This document shows, piece after piece, positions 1 through 9,496 of a stretch of DNA of 64,000 nucleotides (positions within the stretch are counted from its first letter, which is position 1; each line of letters starts with the position of its first letter). Position numbers and translations under genes: made by a program. This DNA comes from Albifimbria verrucaria (taxonomy: Eukaryota > Ascomycota > Sordariomycetes > Hypocreales > Stachybotryaceae), in NCBI GenBank assembly GCA_020081605.1, contig JAHREC010000007.1, positions 620,001 to 684,000 of the forward strand, read 5' to 3'. The notes under the pieces are model-generated. The model was not told the origin of the DNA and did no database searches. It saw nothing but the letters and a program-made list of their open reading frames with translations.

Positions 1-2380
1 GTATCGAGTAACAGCAGTCACGACGAGACTGAGTGATCAGATTATGCTATACGGTTGTAATAACCGCTTAAACATAAAATAGCTTCATAATTTCACTGGC
101 TATAATCAACAAATCATTGAACCTGTAGATTTTAACTGTCGAATAGGCATCGAAAGCTCATGTCAAGAATACTGGGCGACAGGTGTAAACTTGTGGACTA
201 ACTTAATGGTTTAGGAAACGAAGCACGTGAGGACAAGCCCGCAGTCTAACATCTAAGATGTCTTGATGTAATGTTATTGAAGACAAGGTAAACACGAGGG
301 ATTCTAGCCAAAGTTTGAAGCCGTTCAAAATACATTTTAAATTGGTTTTATTACTCTGCGTTTTCAGCATGTTCATTGTTCTCAGTGGCATCCATGTGGT
401 ATGAGAGCTAGTGCGGAAGCTTGTGGGGTCAATTAGAAGTGATGCATCACGAATCGCTCTTCGTATGCCAAGTTGCCCATCTTTTTTTGTTCAATAATTT
501 ACCTGATGTATTTAAATGCAATTCAAAGTCTATTCTTTCTGCCTTATCATTGTGTTTCTCTGGATTCAAAATCTGCAGAGTCAGGTCCGGTCTGGACTTG
601 GCTCGCGATCAACTACCTCTAGGGTAGGCGGTAATCACAGGCCCCGGCCAAATGTCGCAACACGAGATTGAGATTGAAATGGGTCCAACATTGCCAAACC
701 ACGGCTCCCCACCGCCCCGGATCTTCCGAGTCGATGCGATCTAGGACATTGTGTTAGAAGCTTAGCCGTGATGAACCGCGGGAGACAAAGGCGGCGCATG
801 ACGACACCTTCACGCTGTCGCGTGTCAGATCTCGTCTTGGACACCGCCCAACAATGGGTTTCAGCAACGCATGCTCCGGAGCTCCGGCGTGGGCCACGAC
901 TCATGGCTCCCACGCGAGCAATGCAACGTCGTAGCAGTGAGGCACAGCTTCAAGGCAGGGGGGACGAGATGACATGTTTCAGAAAATTGCTCCGAAGGAC
1001 AATGGGGCCTGTGCTAGCTGTAGGTTCATGGCAAGCAAGGCACCACAGCACAGCGCAGCAAAGCACAGGAAAGCAAAGCAGCGCAGTGCAGTGCATGCAT
1101 GGGATGTGCTTTTTGGGTTGTATCAGCAGGGCCCGGTGTTTCATGCCATGCACAAAATACCACATGCCGTGCCATTCGCACTTCCATTTATGTTCCATGG
1201 CTTGGCCCCCGGCGCGGCAAGGGAGCGTCGTGCATTGCATGGAAATCTCTTCTTTTAGCAAACAGGGTGGGCGATCCTTTGTCTTTGGGGTTCTTAATCC
1301 TGGGATGGCCCGGTTTCCCACGAGGGGAGGTTTTTTCTGTTGTTCTTGTCGTCTTGGTATTTGGTTGCGTATCGCCGGCCTTGAGTTGAGTGAGTGAGTT
1401 GTGCTGAGCTGAGCTGTGCTGTACTTGAACTGTGTGGAACTGCCTCTGCTTCTGCTTTGCTTTACTTTGCTTTGCTTTACTTTGGTTAGCTCTGCTTCAA
1501 GGTGAGTGAGTGCTTGCTATTTGTTTGTTTTACTGTGGTGCATCCTTTTTTCGTCCTCCTTTTTTCTCGTCAATTTATTTTTAATTTATTTCCCAACCCG
1601 ATGCTGGACCCTTTTTTCCCCTTCGCTCCTCTTTCTCTTCACTGCTTGTTCAACTAAGTTACCAACTGCCCACTACCTAAAGTACCTCTAATTTACGACT
1701 CCTACTCAAGTACTTTAGGTAGAGCTCACGACTCGTGCTCGTTACCTTACTCATACTCGTCCCATCTCATCTCCTTTCCCCGTCTTATCTGCTGCCTCAC
1801 ATATCTATCGATCTTCTGCCTTCTACCTTCTACCCTTCAACTGTCCAGCCTATTCCTCTCTTCTGCTTCACCGTCACATCGTCCCTTCTTCACCTTGGCT
1901 TCTCCATTATTGGTTCCATTTTTCTCTGTCTCTATCTCTCCCTTATTCTTCTTCTCTGCAGGCGCCTCATTGGCAGAGGGAGGGACCAAAGCAAGCGCCC
2001 TCAGCCGCACCAGCGAGCCCGATTTATTCCCCATAGGCGACTAACTAAGCCCTGTCCGAACCAACAGACGAAAAACGCCCGACGATCGAAATTCGAAGCA
2101 TCCACGTGAAGCCACAATTCCTCCTCGTTCGCTCATTCTCGTTCGCCGAGCCCATCCTCTTCGCTCTCTGCCACCCCTGGTCCCCGGTCCCTTCTCCTGC
2201 TCGGATCCAACAATCATCATCATCGCATCACAGCGAGTGGGCGGCGGGGCGGCAAACGGCGCGAAAGGAGACGACACGCTCACACACCCCTCCCCTCCCT
2301 CCCTCCCTCCATTACACAGACAGCTCCGTTCTCGTTATCTTAGCCTCTCCTCCCTCCCTCCCTCCCTTAGCTAGTCTACC
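1..2380. other. Noncoding left flank with CT-rich leader
   Basis: No convincing gene is seen. Open frames at 768-1397 and nearby overlap one another on both strands and have no family features. About 1390-1510 is low-complexity sequence built on GCTGAG and CTTTGCTTTA repeats. From about 1540 to 2380 the + strand is strongly pyrimidine-rich (TTCTTCCTC, CCCTCCCTCC), which is the usual look of the promoter and 5' leader of a well-expressed filamentous fungal gene; it runs directly into the ATG at 2381. Confidence 0.6.
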
Positions 2381-3738
2381 ATGCAGCGCGCAAACTCGTC
2401 CGCGCCAATCTACTCCTCCTCTGCCGCCGCTGGCTCCTCGTCCCTCTTCCCCTTGCTTGCCTCGTCCTCGTCACGGCCGACTACCCGCGACGGCCCCTCG
2501 AGTGGCAGCCGCCCGCCTCCTCCACCTCGTCGCACTTCTTCTCCAAGGATCGCAAGGCCTCCTTCTCCCGCAAGGCCTCCTTCTCCGGCTCCCGGCGCCG
2601 CGGCAGCTCCAGCACCTCCGTCGCCTCCTCCATCTCCTCCGATGCCGTCGTGACCGACGCCGCTACCCCTCCCGCCCTGCCCGACTACGCCCTGTCCGCC
2701 GCTGCCAAGGTCTTCCCCTTACCGCGCAACGAGCCCGGCCCTCGACAGTCCTGCCCTGGAACCCCTCCAGCCCCGAAGGCCGCGGCAAGATGCTGGGTAG
2801 GACCACCACCGGCATGACGGCCTACCTGCCGCCCGACCATGCGCCCGGCTCTGGCAATCCGTGGCAGGACCAGGCCTCCATCCTCTACCAGCAGATGACC
2901 GAGATGGCCAACAAGCGCATCTCTACCTTGGACTACCTGCGCAGAGCGTAAGCATAGGCACTTCCCAGTAAGCGATTGCGCAGACGACACCGCATGCTAA
3001 CCCCCACCGCTCGCAGACACGAAGGCCGCGTCTACTGGTTCAACACATACCTCTTCGACCGCCCCGACCTCAATCGCATGCCCTACTTCGACCCGCGCAA
3101 GCTCGCCCGCAAGGCCACCAATCACCTTCTCCTCGGCCTCTCTCTCCCTACCATTGCCGACCTCTACTCTTCCACTCCGCTCGAGTTCCTGCGCAGCCTC
3201 AATGCCCTGCTCTCCGAGTTCGACTCCTTCCAGCAGCTCCACAGCGACTCTTCCGCCTCTTTGAGCCGTGCCCGTCTGCCCAACATGTTCCGCCGCCCGG
3301 GAACCAAATCACGACGCTCCACTTCGGCCAGCGACATGGCCGTCGGTGACGACTTCATGGGACCCGGTGCCGGTAGCGGAAGCGGTGCCGGCTCAACAAC
3401 CCCTCGCTCGTCAACTTCGCAGCATCGGAATCGGAGCTGCTCCCCGGCGAGGAGTACACATACCTACTTACGCCTTCGCTGCCTTTCGAGCCTGATTTCT
3501 TCGAGACGTTTGCTACGCTTTGCGATACCTTGATCGACACGTACACCCGGTTCCTCACACTCGTCCCCACGGCCCGCGAATGTTCCCCGGCGTGGCCGAG
3601 CTCTTCAGCAAGGCCGACGCGCGTGTGCGGAGGATCCTAGTCCAGGGTGTGGTCAAGGAATTCGAGGATCACAGCAAGATGCATGTCAAGACGGAGATGG
3701 CCAGCATTGGCAAAATCGTCCTGGGCGGGCTCATGTGA
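2381..3738 (+). CDS. Conserved fungal protein of unknown function
   Basis: I do not recognise a named family. The N-terminal third is Ser/Pro-rich and low complexity; the remainder is ordered sequence with the segments MTAYLPPDHAPGSGNPW, DYLRRAHEGRVYWFN and MPYFDPRKLARKATNHL and a C-terminus ending IGKIVLGGLM. One intron is clear at 2948-3016 (GTAAGC..CTCGCAG). The frame breaks near 2526, 2741, 3393 and 3588, each time in a C/G run, and each break is explained by one missing base; continuing across them gives one coherent protein of about 430 residues. The start is the first ATG after the CT-rich leader. The high GC of third codon positions contrasts with the AT-rich DNA from 6 kb on. It is probably a housekeeping gene at the edge of the accessory region; the breaks are more likely sequence errors than decay. 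Confidence 0.7.
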
Positions 3739-4216
3739 GCAGCCCACGGCCCACTGCACATAACAACACGAGGAAATACGGGCATTAGCTGGCGCTTCTT
3801 TTCTTTCTTGGGATCTGCATCGGCGTTCAATCTAAGCCGCATGGGGAAATTGCTCTAGACATAGGCTGCCTCACTGGCTTTCGAGGGGGATTGATTTGGG
3901 TACGGCGCATTGGGAGACACAAAGTCTGGTACAATCTGGAAGCAAGTTTATGACGATACATCAAGACCTGAAGTATTTAGCGGTTGCCACGAATTGATAG
4001 CCATTTTTTTCTTCTTCAGTGAGATCAGTTTAGCATGGAACGAATGCAGAGATGAATATACTCCTTTACCAAGAGAAAAATTACTTTGCCTAGAAAAAAG
4101 AACGTTGACATTATGACGTGCACTCTGGAATGAGTAAAAAAGCAACGTTGCCAAGGAGACAAAGTCACATCATTGATACTACCAACACAACCCCCAAAAA
4201 GAAATCGTGGATTCAT
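3739..4216. other. Intergenic, 3' flank
   Basis: Nothing recognisable between the conserved protein and the tRNA. Short open frames on both strands mirror each other and lack codon bias. Confidence 0.5.
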
Positions 4217-4286
4217 AGCAACACCTGGTCTCGATCCAGGGACCTACGGGTTATGAGCCCGTCGCTCTTCCCTGAGCTATGTTGCT
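4217..4286 (-). tRNA. tRNA-Met (CAT), elongator type
   Basis: The minus strand folds into a full cloverleaf of 70 nt. The acceptor stem is AGCAACA paired with TGTTGCT; the D arm is GCTC-AGGGAA-GAGC; the anticodon arm is ACGGG-CTCATAA-CCCGT with anticodon CAT; the variable loop is AGGTC; the T arm is CCTGG-ATCGAGA-CCAGG. There is no intron. The A-T first acceptor pair is not present at position 1-72 in the initiator style of fungi that I could verify, so elongator Met is the likelier call. Confidence 0.9.
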
Positions 4287-4545
4287 TATGTCTTTGATGG
4301 AGGTCAGGGGAGGTAATTCGGTCTATATTGGTGGACGGGGCCTAGCTTGGAAAAATGTGCGATGGTGTCGTGGGTCGTGGGTCGTGGTGGATCATGATCC
4401 ATGGGTGTGGTGGATGTGTCTTGGACTTGGTGTATGTTGATAGGTATTATTGTACAGCTTGTTACACTTCATACAGCGTCTTACGACGTAAATGTACACG
4501 GAATATCGTAGTCCAGCACTCATCACGAGTTGAACCACCTCCCAA

Positions 4546-5897
4546 TCAATCATTTCCTCCATTGTCCACCAATTTTGCCTTGGCCTCCTCTTCGGCAATC
4601 ACGAGAGCCACGTCCTGTCCGACGAGCCACTCGCGCGCCGCCTCCATGACCCGGTCCAGCGTGTCGCCGCCCTGCAGCACGTCCGGCAGGTTGTGCACGT
4701 CCAGCCCGGCGCGGTGGTCGGTGCATCGGTCCTGGTTGTAGTTGTAGGTGCGGATCTTGTCGCCGCGCGTGATCTGGCTCTGGGAGAGCACGCTGCTGCG
4801 CAGCCGCGCGGCTTCCTCCTCGCGCTGCTGGCGACGCTGGTCGGCGATGCGCACACGCAGCACGCGCCAGGCGTCCTCGCGGTTGCGCTGCTGCGAGCGG
4901 TGGTCCTGCATGGACACGGTTGTGCCGGTGGGGTGATGGGTGAGGCGGATGGCTGACTCTGTCTTGTTGACGTGCTGGCCACCGGCGCCACGGGCACGCA
5001 TCGTCTCGACCTTGACGTCCTGCGGGTTCACGTAGAAATCACTCTCCGGGTCGTCAAAGTCCATGTCTGTCGGAGCGCCCGATTCGGGGAACGACGGCAG
5101 GACCCAAACGGCTACTGCGCTGGTATGTACGCGGCCCTTGCTCTCGGTCGACGGAATACGCTGCACGCGGTGCATGCCGGCCTCGCTGCGGAAGATCTCA
5201 AAGGCGCCGGCGTCCTGCACTTCGATGACGGCTTCCTGGACGGGCATTTCGCCAGCCGCGGAGGACTGGTCGCCTGCGCCGTCGGCCATTTCGTACTTGA
5301 GCACCGAGGCGCGGTAACCACGCCGTGCACAAAGGGCCTTGTACATCTTGAACACGGTATCTGTAAAGTATCGTCCTTCCAAACCGCCAGGGCCAGGACG
5401 GAACTCGATCAAGCAGGGAAGTCGGCGTATGGATGTCGCGGGGTCAAGCTCGCGGAGAGGTCTTTGCCAAGCGGTTCCAGGCGGGCTTTCTCGGCGTCGA
5501 GCTCGTCGCGCGCAATCTCAGCCAGGTCAGGGTCTTGGGACGGGTCATCGATCATGGCTGTGAGCTCCGCGACAGAGGCATGGGCCTTGTTCCACGCAGC
5601 GAGGGCAGTCGCCACGCGGGCGAGCTCGCCAACGCGCTTGGCCTTTGTCGAGTCGAAGGACGTGCTTAGCGTTTTTGCAGCTCATCGTGCTCGGCGGAGA
5701 GGTTCTGTGCGCGCTGCAGAAGGCTGGGCGCTAGGGAGAAGGTAGAAGCATCTGCCAAAGAACAGGTCAGTATAGCTCAAAGATTGTAGGAGGCCAGGTC
5801 ACAACGCACCATTGGATGCATAGCGGACGAAGGGACGCCTAGAAGAGCGAGAGAGCGCCCGGATGCAGCTTCTGCATATCCACGGAGCAGGGGACAT
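4546..5897 (-). CDS. MRF1: Mitochondrial peptide chain release factor 1
   Basis: Class I release factor that ends translation in mitochondria by hydrolysing peptidyl-tRNA. The defining GGQ motif is present in RGAGGQHVNKTESAIRLTH, followed by the SQQRNREDAWRVLR segment and the basic TRGDKIRTYNYNQDR region; upstream is the conserved EFRPGPGGLEGRYF segment. The N-terminus from 5897 (MSPAPWICRSCIRALSRSSRR) is Arg/Ser-rich and looks like a mitochondrial presequence. An intron lies at 5752-5809 (GTGCGT..TTTGGCAG, branch-like CTGACC). The frame breaks near 5669 and 5417, each consistent with one missing base in a G/C run; the encoded family sequence resumes exactly on the other side. This gene is needed for respiration, so its breaks argue that the assembly contains indel errors. 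Confidence 0.9.
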
Positions 5898-6429
5898 GCT
5901 CTGTGGTAGGAATGGGCGAGGCGTGGGTGAGGCGGTTGAGACGGTGGGAAATATTTCTAGAAATGTTCGAGATGGAGGTTTAACGGGAGCCAATAATCCG
6001 GGGCCGGTCCCTGAGCCGGTGCCTTGCAGGTGGGTTCCTGAAGCCCACTAACAAGCGTCTCGCTTTGACAGCCGAGCAGCCTCAAACACTGGCGTCTCGA
6101 ACCCCTGGTATACGATCATAACGAATTTTTGGAAAAAATTATGTTCTGTCAATTGCTAGAAGGGCATCTATTTACCTAGCCGTATTATCAGTGGCTTGGA
6201 ATATGAAGGCCAAGTCATGCGCTTTAAAATCTCACTGGTGTAAATCATAAGTTTGGTCTGTCCGTTGCCAGTAATACTCAAGCAGATTAAACCGGACACC
6301 TTGAAATAAAAAGGAAAAAAAAGAAGAAGAAGAGAAATTTTCTGATAGTAATAAATTTCTTTTAGCTTGATCTAATATTATCAAGTCGCCTGTTCTGGTC
6401 TATTACCTGTCAGAAACCGCATTCGACAG
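5898..6429. other. Intergenic boundary region
   Basis: Between the MRF1 start and the P450 relic base composition drops to AT-rich. A purine run (about 6306-6342, AAAAAGGAAAAAAAAGAAG) is present. No gene seen. This marks the change from housekeeping to accessory sequence. Confidence 0.5.
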
Positions 6430-7140
6430 GTACGCGATCTCCGCATAACAGCTTGTTGACTTTCTGCTACCTTATGATGGAATATCCGGAATGGCAGGAG
6501 AAACTTCAAGCAGAAGTAGACAGAGTGGTTGGAAATTATCGTCTCCCTAGTTTCGACGATATCCCGAATCTTCCTACAGTCAGAGCCGTCGTCAAAGAAG
6601 GCATCCGTCATCGCTCTATTATGACATACCTGGGCATACTGCATCGTCTAGAGGACAGTATACATGGCGGTTACCTTTTCGCCAGGGATATATGTTCCAT
6701 GTCAACTATAGGTGAGTAGGTTCCTCTAGGTAAAGGGTGGCTGTCCGATATACAGTGCCATCCTTATGGATAAAGAGATGTATCCAGACCAACAATGGTT
6801 CAACCCCGGCCGCTAGATTCAGCCGTTATATCCGACCTACAAAGAACCTTTTACAGTGTATCCGAACTGCCAATAGGTTACAGCCTTTGGTTACTCACGG
6901 CGGGCCTGTCCCGAATCTTACTTCGTGGAGCGTACCCTATTCATCATAGTGGCGAGGCTGGCCTGGACGTTCAACATTATGACGCCGATCGATCCGAATA
7001 CCCAGAGGCCTGTTATCTTCGATATGGAATACGAATTAGTTTCAAATTCGCACCCCATGCCATTTCCATGCCAGATCGTACCGAGAGGAGAAGATAGGGT
7101 GCGTGTGGTGATGGACCAGGCTGCAAAGCTGTACATGTAA
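6430..7140 (+). pseudogene. Cytochrome P450 C-terminal relic
   Basis: The reading frame begins at the end of the I-helix region (LLTFCYLMMEYPEWQEKLQ), includes the K-helix ExxR (KEGIR), and ends with ERTLFIIVARLAWTFNI and PFPCQIVPR, as in O-methylsterigmatocystin-oxidoreductase-like P450s. No N-terminal half is present upstream. A likely intron is at about 6712-6754. Two in-frame stop codons follow FNPGR and YPNCQ, and the heme loop reads FGYSRRACPE: the Cys is kept but both glycines of FGxGRRxCxG are lost. Unlike the other genes here, the damage is by base substitution (for example TGG to TAG), so this looks like a genuine decayed gene, possibly aged by repeat-induced point mutation. Confidence 0.8.
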
Positions 7141-7280
7141 TCGATTGCTTTGTTCAACTTAACTTGCGATATGTACGCACTACATAATAGTTGATTGACT
7201 GACTACCGAAAGTCGATGGTTTTCATACGAAGGCCAAGCTTTAGCCATATCACGAAGAAGCAATTGGGAGCCATCTAAAA

Positions 7281-8328
7281 TCAAATGCCATGTATTCGTT
7301 TCATGTGCCTATGGCGGTTATCCTTCCTAGAAAAGTCTTTCCCGCAGCGTGAACAGAAGAAACGACTTACATCCTCACCACTAAGCGCAGCCCTTTCGCG
7401 ATGGTTACTCATATAATGTCTGCCTCGATCGCGTTTGCAAGAAAATGGCTTGGAACAAAACTTGCATTGAATTTCGTTGCTCTCGGGTTTGGATTTATTC
7501 TTCTGAGTCATATTGCGCCTGCATGAGGGTGAGTTTTAATTTTAACTAACTAAAGACATAATTACCTTGGTTCTTTTTGAGATGCAGGAGGTTCTGGACG
7601 AATCTTGGGAAGCAATGCCCTTGGCTGGGGCTGATTGATAGAAATACTATTCTTTTCGGAACTGAAATGCACTCTATCCAATGGCTCAAAGTTGATTAGG
7701 CCTAATGGAACGACGATATTGTCAATATCTGGTATAGACAGAGAACTCCACTCTGCTTGTAAACCTGTGAAAGGTTCTGTTGCCTCGAACATGTGATTTG
7801 CTGATGTAGGCAATGCTGCAATCCACTGATATGAGTCAATATCATGCTGCATAAAGGCTCCATGTTCCACTAGCGGATTCAAGACAGCCTCTGTCGATTC
7901 ATGCAATGAGCTTCCTGAGGACCAGCCGGTACTAGAGGTAGTTGCAGTGAGGTCCGGATAATGACCTTCCAGATCCCTCACTAGACAGGTTGAAGTATCC
8001 CAAGCCAAGTCACTGTGGTGATATGCTGTTTCAAGGACTCCTGGTATTGAGCTGTCATATCTATTAATAGCTGTCAAGTTACTCATATCTTCGTTTGGAC
8101 GCCCCCAAGTAGCTGGGAATTGTTCGTTTGGTAACGAGATGGCCCGGTAATTAGTATAATTAGCTTCTTTCGATATCTCTTGCCATTCCATGTTTGAGAA
8201 ATCGAGGAAGGGGATCCATGGAGGTCGTCCTGAAATATGAGACCCCAGCAGGGGTCGTAGGCCTCGTTGTAAGAGTGATTCTCTTCCCACCCAAAACGGC
8301 TATCACCGCCAAGATTCTGTGCATCCAT
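7281..8328 (-). CDS. C2H2 zinc-finger transcription factor
   Basis: Protein of about 334 residues with two C2H2 fingers at the very C-terminus: CKFCSKPFSCKRDRGRHYMSNH, spanning C-x2-C-x12-H-x4-H, and CSRCGKDFSRKDNRHRHMKR with C-x2-C-x12-H. The long N-terminal part is acidic and Ser/Thr-rich with no domain I recognise. The start at 8328 (MDAQNLGGDS) is chosen because it gives the longest coherent frame; the frame breaks near 8211 in a run of four C/G. A 47-nt intron (7519-7565, GTAATT..CATGCAG) joins the two parts in frame. C-terminal C2H2 fingers on a small protein are also the layout of the trichothecene regulator TRI6, but the distance (over 20 kb) and lack of clear motif identity make that only a possibility. 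Confidence 0.7.
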
Positions 8329-9496
8329 TGTAGAGGAGGCTTAGTTTGCTGTACCCGAGGGGGTTTAGAAAATGGTTTCGTAGTTTAAATAATATATTTT
8401 GAATGATGCTGCTGTTTCCTATAGTTCAACATGCAACAGGACACAGTTTAATGACATGACCGGGTCACACAATCTGACTGCATACAATTGTTAGATTTGG
8501 AAGCTCATGCAAAATAATGATGCTCACTTTTAACAAAAGAAAAGGGAACTTGTTCGTCGCTGCTTGTGAACTCTACCATGATGGCTCTTGGCAAGGCTAC
8601 CATATTGGATATCCAGAATCATTCTTCAAGTTCCTGTTGCCGAAAGGATTGGCAACACGTAAAGGATGCATTCTGGGCCTCAAATACGGGACTCCATTGA
8701 GCGCTTTGTAGCTATTTACACACATGCGATGTTAGCTTAGACAGATACAAAAGTGTCGTTATTGTATTGTGGACTACGTTACCATGGAAGAGAACACATT
8801 CAGGTAACGAACAAATCTTCAGTCACAACGGCATGAAGAGAAGGGGTGCCTGTAGTAGTGTCCCCAGACGATGGGATTAAGTTAACCCCATCGCCTGGGG
8901 ACACTATGTACAGGCACGAATTAAAATGGGTTGGTTTGGAGTCAAGACAAGAAAGAGAAGAGAACAGGCCGTCCAGGTGGCAGATGGCAGATAGTTATGC
9001 TCGAAGAACCCCTCATGGCTCTTGAGTGAGGCCCGTTGGAGGGTTGCATTGGGTTGAAGACATTTAGATCCAATTGGCCCAAGCGGAGGCCAACGCATGA
9101 CTGTGAGCTCATCTCAATATGAGAGGCTGGCAGAGCTCCAATCAAGACAGACTTTGGTGACGGCCTCCGAACTGAGAAATATCATTCGTGAAGACCCACA
9201 GGCTCGTTGCCAATCGCGGCTTTGTGAGTTGGCCGGCATTTTGCACTCCAGACTTGTGAAGCTTCAACCCTCCCCAAGTCCTTTTCTAATCCATTATCCT
9301 TTTGTCGAGAAAAGTAAGATCTACACCTCAATCAAAAGGACATCAAACTGAGCCATGAAAATGGCTGTCGTAAAGGGATACCAACATTTCATACTCTAGT
9401 TCATCCTCCGAATTTCGCCAAGAGCTTTTTCTGTCCTGTGTCTGGCTGCCGGGGCAAGAAAGCTAAGCTCTTACCCACCTGTACTTGGCCCTACAC
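8329..9496. other. Intergenic, contains a long hairpin
   Basis: No supported gene. The only structure I see is the inverted repeat at 8846-8916, listed separately. Confidence 0.5.
8846..8916. repeat. 71-bp near-perfect inverted repeat
   Basis: Left arm 8846-8875 starts GTGCCTGTAGTAGTGTCCCC; the reverse complement of right arm 8887-8916 starts GTGCCTGTACATAGTGTCCCC. The arms (about 30 nt) differ at only a few positions and are separated by an 11-nt AT-rich spacer. It could be a fragment of a MITE or a foldback element; it is not next to a gene end that would make it a terminator. Confidence 0.75.

Noticed and set aside
768..1397. 209-codon open frame on the + strand
   Set aside because: Overlaps open frames on both strands, low-complexity composition, no family features and lies upstream of a CT-rich leader.
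7281..8328. Calling this gene TRI6
   Set aside because: Only the general layout agrees; no diagnostic identity was recognised and it is far from TRI5.
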